Below, one piece after another: positions 14,897-22,222 of a DNA stretch of 23,521 nucleotides; within the stretch, counting starts at the first letter, position 1, and each line of letters opens with the position of its first letter. Both the position numbers and the translations under genes were made by a program. The notes under the pieces are model-generated. The model searched no databases. It was not told where the DNA came from and saw only the letters and a program-made list of their open reading frames with translations. This DNA comes from JABWBR01 sp036741235. GTDB taxonomy: Bacteria; Bacteroidota; Bacteroidia; Chitinophagales; Saprospiraceae. The stretch lies in NCBI GenBank assembly GCA_036741235.1, contig DAINSQ010000074.1:1-23521 (forward strand), read 5' to 3'.

Positions 14897-16357
14897 TTAT
14901 TTTTCGCACATAGCGCGCATCACAGATTCCATTTTCTTGCGCATTTCGCTGCCCGAGCAGGTGTAGTTTGACACAATAATGCAAAAAGCGAGCAAACGCC
15001 CATTGCGATCGGGGGCATACCCGGTGAAAGAGCGCACGCGATCGAGCGTGCCGGTTTTGGCGCGAAGCCTGCCTTCGGCGGCGGTACCCTTCAGCAGGCT
15101 TTTCATGCCTCCGCTGCGGCCCGCCACGGGCAACGATTCGTCAATGACTTTGTACCATCGGGGGTTGTTGTAGACTTTGTGGAGCACTTGCGCAAGAAAC
15201 AGGCTGGGTACGCCATTGTGGACCGATAGTCCGCTGCCGTCTTCGAGAAACAGCCCTTTGGTGTCTACTCCCTGGCTCCTCCAGAATTCTACCGTTGTTT
15301 TGATGCCTGCGTTGGCGCTGCCTTCCTGTTGGCGCGCCAGTCCCACCGCCCTCAACATGGCTTCGCAATACAAGTTGACGCTTTGTATGTTGGTGCGTTT
15401 GATAATGGCCGGTAGTGACGGAGCATAGTGGGTGTACAGGGTTTGCCGGGCCACGGGTTTAAAACCCTTGCGGCTCAACTCCAGCAGTGTAATAGGGCCT
15501 TTGGCGCACACGATGCCCACCGAACGCAACTGCTGATCGAGGTAGCGGGCAGCGAAAAGCGGTGGATCGGGCATAGAACCCTTAATGTCAAACGTTCCGC
15601 GCCCCGCAGGTATAGTACCGCGCACATAGCGCTCGTAAGTATAAGGCGCGCCGTAGATGTAGGCATTGTCGCCCGTGTTTTCACCCGCAGAAGTCACTTC
15701 GTTGTTGAATACCAGCTCGGGCATATCGGGTTCTATCAACGCAATGGCAGGCGTATCGCCCACTTTGGCGGTTTGCCGGAAGTGCAGATAGTATAAATTC
15801 TCGTGAATGTTGAGCCCCCAGGCGCCTGCGCCGTAATAGTTGCCCATGTCGATCCAGTGCCAGGTGGGGCCGTTTACCTCTGTACCGAAACAAGACGCAT
15901 CAGCCACAATATAACCGGTAATGCGCCTTATGCCCCGCTGCTGAAGGGCCAATCGAAGCCGGGCCATGAGGTCTTCGAGGTTGGCGGCGCCTTCCATCTG
16001 ATCAGAGCCTAAGGTAGGGTCGCCCGAACCGCGCAAGTATAGGTTGCCGTTCAATACGCCCTGGCTATCGATTTCGCCGTCGTATTGCAAATCGGTGCGG
16101 AAGACGTAGTCGTCACCCAATACAGCCAGCGCAGTAGTCGTAGTGAGAACCTTTAATGAAGAAGCCGGCGGCAGACTTTGCGATGCGCGATGGCCGGCCA
16201 CCCATTTGCCCGTTTTGGCATCAATCACGCTGATGCTGATGCCCGCATGCTTAAGCGCGGGATCGGCGGTAAAGTCGTTGATGACCCGCTGTAAAGGCGA
16301 TTGGGCCGGTACCAGGTAGTATATACCGATTAAAAAGAGAAGAAGCTTGAATTTCAT
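14897..16357 (-). CDS. dacB: D-alanyl-D-alanine carboxypeptidase/endopeptidase (PBP4, peptidase S13)
   Basis: A periplasmic penicillin-binding protein of the S13 family that trims D-Ala from peptidoglycan stem peptides and cuts D-Ala-mDAP crosslinks. Residues 1-19 are a signal peptide (ending LVPAQS). The active-site motifs are SxxK with S66 and K69 (PPASSLKV), SxN in NIQSVNLYCEAM, and KTG in RAKTGTLDRVRSFTGYA. At 486 residues it has the normal PBP4 length, including the insert between SxxK and SxN. The start ATG follows array C by a few dozen bases. It forms a likely operon with the downstream CoA-transferase gene, and fabI lies upstream on the same strand. Confidence 0.95.
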   Translation of the reverse strand: MKFKLLLFLIGIYYLVPAQSPLQRVINDFTADPALKHAGISISVIDAKTGKWVAGHRASQSLPPASSLKVLTTTTALAVLGDDYVFRTDLQYDGEIDSQGVLNGNLYLRGSGDPTLGSDQMEGAANLEDLMARLRLALQQRGIRRITGYIVADASCFGTEVNGPTWHWIDMGNYYGAGAWGLNIHENLYYLHFRQTAKVGDTPAIALIEPDMPELVFNNEVTSAGENTGDNAYIYGAPYTYERYVRGTIPAGRGTFDIKGSMPDPPLFAARYLDQQLRSVGIVCAKGPITLLELSRKGFKPVARQTLYTHYAPSLPAIIKRTNIQSVNLYCEAMLRAVGLARQQEGSANAGIKTTVEFWRSQGVDTKGLFLEDGSGLSVHNGVPSLFLAQVLHKVYNNPRWYKVIDESLPVAGRSGGMKSLLKGTAAEGRLRAKTGTLDRVRSFTGYAPDRNGRLLAFCIIVSNYTCSGSEMRKKMESVMRAMCEK

Positions 16358-16368
16358 GTTGTCGAGGG

Positions 16369-16440
16369 TTGCAGGTACCAGGTTCTAAATTGTAGGTTGC
16401 AGGCTAACTTACAACCTACAACCTACAACTTACTTACAAC
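16369..16440. repeat. Array C: inverted heptamer array between fabI and dacB
   Basis: GTTGCAGG occurs at 16369-16376 and 16396-16403. The left arm TTGTAGGTTGCAGG (16390-16403) pairs with CCTACAACCTACAA (16415-16428) apart from one G-U position. The right arm continues with further heptamers of the CCTACAA or CTTACAA type to 16440. The complement of fabI's stop codon (TAA, plus-strand 16434-16436) lies inside the last unit. It is the same heptamer family as array E. Confidence 0.82.
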
Positions 16441-17237
16441 CCCAACACCGCCGGGTTCATTCCCATGGTTGAGAAACCGCCGTCGTGATAGAGGTTTTGC
16501 ATGGTCACCGAGCGGGTAAAATCAGAAAACATCATCACACAATAGTTGGCGCAGGCGTCTGCGCTGGCGTTGCCCAGGGGCGACATTTTATCGGCGTAGT
16601 TGAAAAACTCGTCAAAACCTTTCACACCGCTGCCTGCAGTTGTCATGGTAGGCGATTGAGAGATGGTATTAACGCGTACTTTTTTGCTTACGCCAAAATG
16701 ATAACCGAAGCTGCGGGCAAACGACTCCAATAGGGCCTTCGACTCGGCCATTTCGTTGTAGTCGGGGAAAACGCGCTGGGCTGCAATGTAGGTAAGTCCC
16801 AATATTGAGCCGTGATCGTTCATCGCGTCAAGTTTCCACAGGGTTTGCATCACCTTGTGGAATGAGATCGCCGAAATATCGAATGTCTTTTGCATCCACT
16901 CGTAATTGAGGTCGGTATACTCCTTGCCTTTGCGAACGTTGAGCGACATGCCGATGGAGTGGAGCACAAAATCGAGTTTACCGCCCAGCGCATCCATCGA
17001 TTTCTGGAATAGGTTTTCAAGGTCTTCCAGCGAGGTTGCGTCAGCCGGGATAATCTCTGCATTCAGCCTGTCGCCCAGCTCTTTGATTTGGCCGAAACGC
17101 ATTGCCACGGGGGCATTGGTCAGGGTAATACGGCCTCCTTCTTCTACACAGCGCTCGGCAACTTTCCAGGCAATCGATTTATCGTCGAGGGCGCCGAAGA
17201 TGACCCCTCTTTTTCCAGCAAGCAGATTATTGGGCAT
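16434..17237 (-). CDS. fabI: Enoyl-[acyl-carrier-protein] reductase (NADH)
   Basis: A 267-residue SDR-fold enzyme that reduces trans-2-enoyl-ACP in the last step of each fatty-acid elongation cycle, in the cytosol. The FabI-type cofactor site appears as GALDDKSIAW near residues 15-24, with LHSIGMS further on. The catalytic pair is Y and K six residues apart in YNEMAESK, equivalent to Y156 and K163 of E. coli FabI. The substrate-loop segment SQSPTMTTAGSGVKGF and C-terminal DGGFSTMGMN also fit. Length is normal. A good TAnnTTTG element sits just upstream. It is the target class of triclosan-like inhibitors. Its stop codon merges with array C. Confidence 0.96.
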   Translation of the reverse strand: MPNNLLAGKRGVIFGALDDKSIAWKVAERCVEEGGRITLTNAPVAMRFGQIKELGDRLNAEIIPADATSLEDLENLFQKSMDALGGKLDFVLHSIGMSLNVRKGKEYTDLNYEWMQKTFDISAISFHKVMQTLWKLDAMNDHGSILGLTYIAAQRVFPDYNEMAESKALLESFARSFGYHFGVSKKVRVNTISQSPTMTTAGSGVKGFDEFFNYADKMSPLGNASADACANYCVMMFSDFTRSVTMQNLYHDGGFSTMGMNPAVLGL

Positions 17238-17262
17238 AAGTGCGTTGTTTGATTTGAAAGGA

Positions 17263-17270
17263 CAAAGTTA
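17263..17270 (-). promoter_or_regulatory. Candidate -7 promoter element for fabI
   Basis: CAAAGTTA on the plus strand reads TAACTTTG on the minus strand, an exact TAnnTTTG match 25 bp before the fabI start codon. No clear TTG -33 element is found at the usual distance, because that region is occupied by the left arm of array D. Confidence 0.5.
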
Positions 17271-17277
17271 CAAATGT

Positions 17278-17337
17278 GGTTTATAGGTTTATAGGTTTGT
17301 ACGTTTATTAGTTCGCATAAACCCATAAACCATAAAC
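17278..17337. repeat. Array D: inverted TTATAGGT-type array upstream of fabI
   Basis: The left arm has GGTTTATAGGTTTAT at 17278-17292 and continues with diverged units to about 17310. The right arm has ATAAACCCATAAACC at 17317-17331, complementary at 14 of 15 positions, plus one more ATAAAC unit. The centre is GTTCGC. The unit is TTATAGGT (8 bp), a relative of the TTGTAGG heptamer. It fills most of the 106-bp gap between the gluconate-dehydrogenase-type subunit gene and fabI, next to the -7 element. Confidence 0.75.
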
Positions 17338-17343
17338 TAAATC

Positions 17344-17937
17344 TTACAGCGACCAGGTCCGCTTTCCGCCGCCTACTTCGGTAACCGGGATACAGCCCTG
17401 GTACACGCCGGGTATGGGGTCGTAAACGAGTACTTCCATACCTATTTTTTCATGGGTAAAATAACCCAGGAATGTTACATCTTTGATTTTCAAGAAATAA
17501 GGCCAGAAAATATCCTCGTTGGGTTGCTCTTTGTTTTTAGCCCTTTGCTCGGCGTCAATGCGGTTGAGCAATTCGTATTGCTGCTCCTTGCTGCATTCCG
17601 CAAAAGGTTTGCTATAAGCCTGCTGACATTGTTGGGCGATATCGTCGAGGCCGGCTTTGAATTTATCCCTGTCTTCCGGCTCATAAACCATGCCCACGTA
17701 TTTGTCTACAAAAGCATGCACGCCTAACTCCCAGGCGCCGGGCAGGTCGCTGCTTTGAGGCAAAAGCATCTCGACTATTTCAGTGATCATGTCGGCATGC
17801 GTCTGGTTGAAAAAATTGGGCAGCCACTCCGGGCGCTTTTGTCCCGAGCAACTCTGCAAAATGGCAGCCAAGGAAGGCATCGCCAATGCATATCCGGATA
17901 TCAAAGCCGTATTTTTTAGCGCTTCTCGTCGCGTCAT
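17344..17937 (-). CDS. Gluconate 2-dehydrogenase subunit 3 family protein (Tat-exported small subunit)
   Basis: A 197-residue small subunit of a flavin-dependent membrane or periplasmic dehydrogenase. The N-terminus carries a twin-arginine signal (MTRREALKNTAL, then a mild hydrophobic stretch). ILQSC at about 26-30 could be a lipobox, though Q at -2 is unusual. The body has the family pattern of helices with acidic loops (ITEIVEMLLPQS, WELGVHAFVDKYV, FWPYFLKIKDVTFLGYFTHE) and ends in a short PGVYQGCIPVTEVGG segment. In related gluconate and glucose dehydrogenases this subunit carries the signal that exports the FAD subunit. The FAD subunit gene lies directly upstream across array E, so pairing is very likely. 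Confidence 0.88.
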   Translation of the reverse strand: MTRREALKNTALISGYALAMPSLAAILQSCSGQKRPEWLPNFFNQTHADMITEIVEMLLPQSSDLPGAWELGVHAFVDKYVGMVYEPEDRDKFKAGLDDIAQQCQQAYSKPFAECSKEQQYELLNRIDAEQRAKNKEQPNEDIFWPYFLKIKDVTFLGYFTHEKIGMEVLVYDPIPGVYQGCIPVTEVGGGKRTWSL

Positions 17938-17950
17938 GGTTGTTGTTTTA

Positions 17951-18045
17951 TTGTAGGTTGTAGGTTGTAGGTTGTAGGTTGTAGGTTGTAGGTTGTAGGT
18001 TTGTAAGGCTGGCTAAATAAAAACTTACAACCTACAACTTACAAC
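17951..18045. repeat. Array E: seven exact TTGTAGG heptamers with an inverted partner arm
   Basis: Seven perfect tandem copies of TTGTAGG run from 17951 to 17999, followed by a variant (TTGTAAGG). A 15-bp centre comes next, then the opposite arm CTTACAACCTACAACTTACAAC at about 18024-18045, the complement of three units. The array sits in the 115-bp gap between the GMC oxidoreductase gene and its small-subunit gene on the same transcript, starting 7 bp past the GMC stop codon. Exact identity of seven copies implies recent expansion. Confidence 0.93.
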
Positions 18046-18052
18046 AAGAAAA

Positions 18053-19777
18053 TCACATCTCCGCCTTCTTCAGTTGCTCCACGGCATAATTGGCGGCGCG
18101 GGCGGTGAGCGCCATATAAGTCAGCGAGGGGTTCTGGCAGGCCGAAGAGGTCATGCAAGAGCCGTCGGTGACGAAAACGTTGGGCACATCGTGCAATTGG
18201 TTCCACTTATTAAGTACCGAGGTTTTGGGATCGCGGCCCATACGTGCGGTGCCCATTTCGTGGATGCCGAGGCCGGGCCAGGAGCCGTCGTCAAAAATTT
18301 TAATATTGCCAAAGCCGGCGGCTTCGAGCATTTCGGCTGCCGAGGTGCGCATGTCTTCGCGCATTTTCATCTCGTTTTCTTTGAATTCGGCGTCGATTTT
18401 GAGCGTGGGCAAGCCGTGAACGTCTTTTAAATCGTAGTTGAGTTCTACTTTATTTTCGTAATACGGCAGGCACTCCCCAAAAGCGGTAATGCCGAGTTGC
18501 CACGGGCCGGGTTCAACAAGTTTGCGCTTGAAATCTTCGCCCAGCGCCATGTCGAGCTCTTTGATGCCTTGTATCCAGTTGAAGCGGCTGCCGCCACCCT
18601 GGAAGCCGTAGCCGCGGATGAAATTCTGCCGCGTACTCGCCTTGTCGAGGTTCTGGAAACGCGGGATATAAATGCCGTTGGGACGCCGACCTTTGTGGTA
18701 TTTGTCGGTGAATCCGTCAAAAACGCCGGCAGCGCCCGTGCGGAAGTGGTGGTCCATGATGTTGTGGCCCAACTGCCCGCTGCTGTTGCCCAAGCCATTG
18801 GGAAAGCGGTCGGAAGTGGAGTGCATCAGGATGAAGGTAGAGCCCAGCGTAGAAGCGCACAGGAAGACAACCTTGCCGTAAAATTCGAGTTCTTCTTTGG
18901 TTTCGGCATCCAATACGCGCACCCCTTTGGCCCGGTTTGTCTTCGGATCGTAAATAACGGAATGAACAATTGAATTGGGCCGAAGGGTCATATTGCCGGT
19001 GGCTTCAGCCGCAGGCAGCGTTGAGGCGTTGCTGCTGAAATATGCGCCGTAAGGGCAACCTCTGATACAGCGGTTGCGAAACTGGCATTTGCCCCGGTTG
19101 CCGTGTAATTCCGGGTTGGGTTCGGTGAGGTGGGCCGTGCGACCGATGGTGATGACGCGCCCGCCGAAGTTTTCAGCTACTTTTTTGCGCAGGTGGTCTT
19201 CTACACAGTTCATCTCCATCGGGGGCAAAAAGTTGCCGTCGGGCAGGTGGGCCAGCCCCTCTTTTTGTCCGCTGATGCCGGCAAAACGCTCTACATAGTC
19301 GTACCACGGCGCCAGGTCGGCATACCGGATGGGCCAGTCAACCGCCACGCCGTCTTTAAGGTTGGCCTCAAAGTCGAGGTCGCTGAGGCGGTACGATTGG
19401 CGGCCCCACATAATGGAGCGCCCGCCGACGTGATAGCCCCTGATCCAGTCGAAGCGTTTGACTTCAGTGTACGGGTTTTCGGTATCATTGACCCACCAGT
19501 GTTTGGTACTTCGGCGCATGCCGTAGCCGGTGCGCGCTTGTACCTGGTAATCTTTTATTTCGTCGTATGGCAAAAAATCGCGCAAGGGATCTTCCCAGGG
19601 GTCCATATTGGCCGTGGGATAGTCGATTACGTGGCGCACATTGCGGCCGCGTTCGAGTACCAGCGTTTTCAGGCCTTTTTCGCAGAGCTCTTTGGCCGCC
19701 CAACCCCCGCTGATACCCGTGCCTACCACAATGGCATCGTAGGTCACTTGCGCTTTTCCGTCGTTATTAAAATACAT
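18053..19777 (-). CDS. GMC family FAD-dependent oxidoreductase (gluconate/sugar dehydrogenase type)
   Basis: A 574-residue flavoprotein of the glucose-methanol-choline family. The FAD-binding fold opens at about 14-45 (VVGTGISGGWAAKELCEKGL, then LVLERG). The second family signature is around YHVGGRSIMWGRQS. The C-terminal active-site region holds the catalytic His in GIHEMGTARMG and the Asn in ACQNPSLTYMALTARA. A Cys-rich stretch, CQFRNRCIRGCPYGAYFSS, is typical of the bacterial sugar and gluconate dehydrogenase branch. It has no signal peptide, so export with the Tat-bearing small subunit downstream is inferred. Its likely role is oxidation of a sugar, sugar acid or alcohol, passing electrons to a quinone or cytochrome. 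It is divergent from pyrD, with a 76-bp gap. Confidence 0.93.
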   Translation of the reverse strand: MYFNNDGKAQVTYDAIVVGTGISGGWAAKELCEKGLKTLVLERGRNVRHVIDYPTANMDPWEDPLRDFLPYDEIKDYQVQARTGYGMRRSTKHWWVNDTENPYTEVKRFDWIRGYHVGGRSIMWGRQSYRLSDLDFEANLKDGVAVDWPIRYADLAPWYDYVERFAGISGQKEGLAHLPDGNFLPPMEMNCVEDHLRKKVAENFGGRVITIGRTAHLTEPNPELHGNRGKCQFRNRCIRGCPYGAYFSSNASTLPAAEATGNMTLRPNSIVHSVIYDPKTNRAKGVRVLDAETKEELEFYGKVVFLCASTLGSTFILMHSTSDRFPNGLGNSSGQLGHNIMDHHFRTGAAGVFDGFTDKYHKGRRPNGIYIPRFQNLDKASTRQNFIRGYGFQGGGSRFNWIQGIKELDMALGEDFKRKLVEPGPWQLGITAFGECLPYYENKVELNYDLKDVHGLPTLKIDAEFKENEMKMREDMRTSAAEMLEAAGFGNIKIFDDGSWPGLGIHEMGTARMGRDPKTSVLNKWNQLHDVPNVFVTDGSCMTSSACQNPSLTYMALTARAANYAVEQLKKAEM

Positions 19778-19853
19778 AGACTCGAGTTTTGGATGTGATT
19801 GCAGCTAAGGTAAAAAAAAAGTTGGTTTATCTTAGCGCACAAACTATCAACTC

Positions 19854-20888
19854 GTGTATCGATTTTTGCTGCGACCCTTATTTTTTGCTTTAAATGCCGA
19901 ACGCGCCCACCATCTCACCATGGCGCTTTTTCGATTTGTATTGGCAATTCCGGGTATTCGATGGTGCTGGAAGGCGATGTACAGCTGCTCTAACCCTGCG
20001 CTGGAAAAACAGATCATGGGGCTTGCTTTTGCTAATCCGGTGGGGCTCGCCGCCGGTTTCGACAAAGACGGCAAGTACTTTCGATTGATGGCCGCGCTGG
20101 GGTTTGGTCATATCGAACTGGGCACCGTGACGCCGCGGCCGCAGCCGGGCAACCCTCAGCCTCGCTTGTTTCGCCTGCCCCTTGACCGGGGGCTTGTCAA
20201 CCGCATGGGGTTTAACAACGACGGCGTTGAGGCGCTGGTACAGCGATTGCAGGGGCCGCGTCCCCAAGGGCTGATCATCGGCGGTAATATCGGCAAAAAC
20301 AAAGATACGCCCAACGAAGCTGCCGCCGCCGACTATCTGTTTTGTTTCGACCGCCTTTTTCCCTATGTCGATTATTTTGTGGTGAATGTAAGCTCGCCCA
20401 ATACCCCCGGGCTCCGCGAGCTTCAGGACAAAGAACCGCTCACTGCGCTGTTGCAGCAGTTGCAATCGCGCAACGAGGATACCTCCCGACCCAAACCCAT
20501 TTTACTGAAAATAGCGCCCGACCTGAGCGACGAGCAACTGCTGGATATTGTGGCCATTGTGCAAAATACCGGCATCAGCGGGGTCATTGCCACCAATACA
20601 ACCATCAGCCGGGCGGGGCTCCAGACCGACGAAGCGACCCTGCAAGCCATTGGCGCCGGCGGACTCAGCGGGGCGCCCCTGCGCAATCGCTCTACGGAAG
20701 TTATCCGCTTTTTGCGGCAGCAATTACCGGATCGCTACGTGATCATCGGCGTAGGCGGCATCGACGGCCCCGAAGCCGCCCGCGAAAAACTGGCCGCCGG
20801 CGCCGATCTGGTACAAGTATACACTGGCCTGATTTATTACGGCCCCACGTTGGTACGCGCTATTGTTAAGTCTTTGTTGAAAAAGTAG
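19854..20888 (+). CDS. pyrD: Dihydroorotate dehydrogenase (quinone), class 2
   Basis: A 344-residue FMN enzyme oxidising dihydroorotate to orotate with quinone, the fourth step of pyrimidine synthesis, at the cytoplasmic membrane. The class 2 N-terminal helical membrane-binding segment (residues 1-45, with AERAHHLTM) is present. Further signatures are PVGLAAGFDKDG, the LVNRMGFNNDG loop, the catalytic Ser in NVSSPNTPGLR, LLKIAPDLSD, and the phosphate-binding GVGGIDG. The start is GTG at 19854: the family normally begins M-Y-x-x-L-RPLLF, which this start gives, whereas the first internal ATG (residue 23) would remove the membrane segment. A weak TATCTTAG element lies at 19828-19835. It is probably monocistronic, with GNAT 129 bp downstream. 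Confidence 0.96.
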   Translation: MYRFLLRPLFFALNAERAHHLTMALFRFVLAIPGIRWCWKAMYSCSNPALEKQIMGLAFANPVGLAAGFDKDGKYFRLMAALGFGHIELGTVTPRPQPGNPQPRLFRLPLDRGLVNRMGFNNDGVEALVQRLQGPRPQGLIIGGNIGKNKDTPNEAAAADYLFCFDRLFPYVDYFVVNVSSPNTPGLRELQDKEPLTALLQQLQSRNEDTSRPKPILLKIAPDLSDEQLLDIVAIVQNTGISGVIATNTTISRAGLQTDEATLQAIGAGGLSGAPLRNRSTEVIRFLRQQLPDRYVIIGVGGIDGPEAAREKLAAGADLVQVYTGLIYYGPTLVRAIVKSLLKK

Positions 20889-21017
20889 GCTATTGGCCGC
20901 CGATCTTCCCCGAATATATTTTTCAAGCAAAAAAAATAACATTGGCGGGCGATCTCTTAATATGGGATTAATATCTGCTTCTGATCTTTCGTAGCCGAAA
21001 AAACACCCATTTTTGAT

Positions 21018-21563
21018 ATGACTGCATCAGTACACATGCCTGCCAACATTTTGCTGCCAGTAATCAATGTATACGTCGAGCCGGCCCTCCCGGCCGATTA
21101 CCCCGCCATTGCCGCCATTTACAACGAGTACATCCTGCGGGGCGATACCACTATGGAAGAAGATATATTTGATGCAGATAGAATTCAGCGCTGGGTCGAT
21201 GGATTTCACGACAGAGAGCGATTGTATGTTCTTAAAAACAACGAGGAACACAGCGTTATCGGCTGGGCCGTAATCAAACGGTTTAGCGACCGCGCCGGCT
21301 ACCGCACCACCTGCGAAACCTCTGTATACCTCACCAAATCGGCATGCGGCAAAGGTTATGGCACTTTTTTAAAAAAATACATTTTGGAAGTATGCAAACA
21401 AATGGGCTACCACCACCTAGTAGCCCGGGTATTGGCCTCCAACAAAGCCAGTATAGCCTATAATCTCCAATTAGGCTACGAAATTGTAGGCACCCAAAAA
21501 GAAGTGGGCATGAAAAATGGGCAGTGGGAAGATGTGGTTTTGATGCAGTATATTTTTAGGTGA
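21018..21563 (+). CDS. GNAT family N-acetyltransferase, phosphinothricin acetyltransferase-like
   Basis: A 181-residue acetyl-CoA-dependent acetyltransferase. After about 20 extra N-terminal residues comes the GNAT fold: ALPADYPAIAAIYNEYILRG, the strand SVIGWAVIKRFSDRAGYR, the motif TCETSVYL before the acetyl-CoA loop (SACGKGYGTFLKKYI), then ARVLASNKASIAYNLQLGYE and the final WEDVVLMQYIF. The spacing R-x-x-Y-x-x-T-x-E-x-SVYL matches the Pat/MnaT group, whose members acetylate phosphinothricin, methionine sulfone or similar amino acids. The actual substrate is not determinable. ATG 21018 is used; ATG 21036 is also possible. A weak stem (21572-21579 with 21591-21598) just after the stop could be a terminator but lacks a T-tract. 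Confidence 0.92.
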   Translation: MTASVHMPANILLPVINVYVEPALPADYPAIAAIYNEYILRGDTTMEEDIFDADRIQRWVDGFHDRERLYVLKNNEEHSVIGWAVIKRFSDRAGYRTTCETSVYLTKSACGKGYGTFLKKYILEVCKQMGYHHLVARVLASNKASIAYNLQLGYEIVGTQKEVGMKNGQWEDVVLMQYIFR

Positions 21564-21751
21564 ATACGCGGCTCTCTGCCGTTTTGTTCAGCAGGGAGGT
21601 GTTACCTTCAGTAAGATCGATACAACCTCAAGTTGCGAAATCAGGAATAAAGCGCTGTAAAACACGCATTGTAAAAAATGACAAGCTATTCGCATATAAC
21701 CTCGATGAAGAATAACACCTGCCTATCCTGTTGCGCAAAATACTAGCCGGC

Positions 21752-22222
21752 TCACAGCACCACCGTCAGCCTGCCTACTCCGCTATTCGGCATGCGGTCG
21801 CTTTCGGTCATCTCATAAAACCAGTAAGTCACGTTGAATTCGCCGGACAATTCAAGCGCCGTAGCAGGGAATTTGAGGGAATACTCGTTTCCATTAACCA
21901 CGGGGTTGCCCGTAAACATCAGAATGTTATGTAACCCCGGCGAGGACTCCTTGCTCACGGTAAATACATTGGCATTGCAGCGAACCAAAAAATCGGCGCC
22001 TTCATCCTGGTCGGTATTGAAATAGTAAAAAAACTCCTTGTTGCCGTAATTATCGTAAAATCTAACCGTCGTAACAATATTGCCGGTACCTGCATCAAAT
22101 TCGACTTGCGAATTTTTAAAATCAATCGTATCGGTAACGCTTCCTTCGTTGGGGTCGTCGCAGGCCGCCATCAGCAAGATGGCGAACAGCCCTAATACGG
22201 ACCACTGGATCAGCTTTTTCAT
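21752..22222 (-). CDS. Small lipoprotein of unknown function
   Basis: A 156-residue lipoprotein. The signal peptide is MKKLIQWSVLGLFAILL, with lipobox LMAAC making C21 the lipidated Cys. The mature chain starts DDPNEGSVTDTID and looks all-beta, with alternating strands (GNIVTTVRFYDNYGNKEFFY, SLKFPATALELSG, FNVTYWFYEM) ending VGRLTVVL. It may be a single Ig- or lipocalin-like sandwich, but no family is recognised. It is flanked by a 188-bp gap without assignable content (21564-21751) and by the hairpin-rich gap at 22223-22560, so it is probably monocistronic. Confidence 0.82.
   Translation of the reverse strand: MKKLIQWSVLGLFAILLMAACDDPNEGSVTDTIDFKNSQVEFDAGTGNIVTTVRFYDNYGNKEFFYYFNTDQDEGADFLVRCNANVFTVSKESSPGLHNILMFTGNPVVNGNEYSLKFPATALELSGEFNVTYWFYEMTESDRMPNSGVGRLTVVL

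Noticed and set aside
15428..15796. 122-residue plus-strand ORF opposite dacB
   Set aside because: Antisense shadow of the S13 peptidase gene, with no start context or homology visible.
19130..19798. 222-residue plus-strand ORF opposite the GMC oxidoreductase gene
   Set aside because: It is the antisense shadow of a gene with clear family motifs; its translation shows no recognisable domain, and high-GC codon use keeps the opposite frame open.
21572..21598. Possible terminator after the GNAT gene
   Set aside because: The stem is only 8 bp with a wobble and is not followed by a T-tract, so support is too weak to list.
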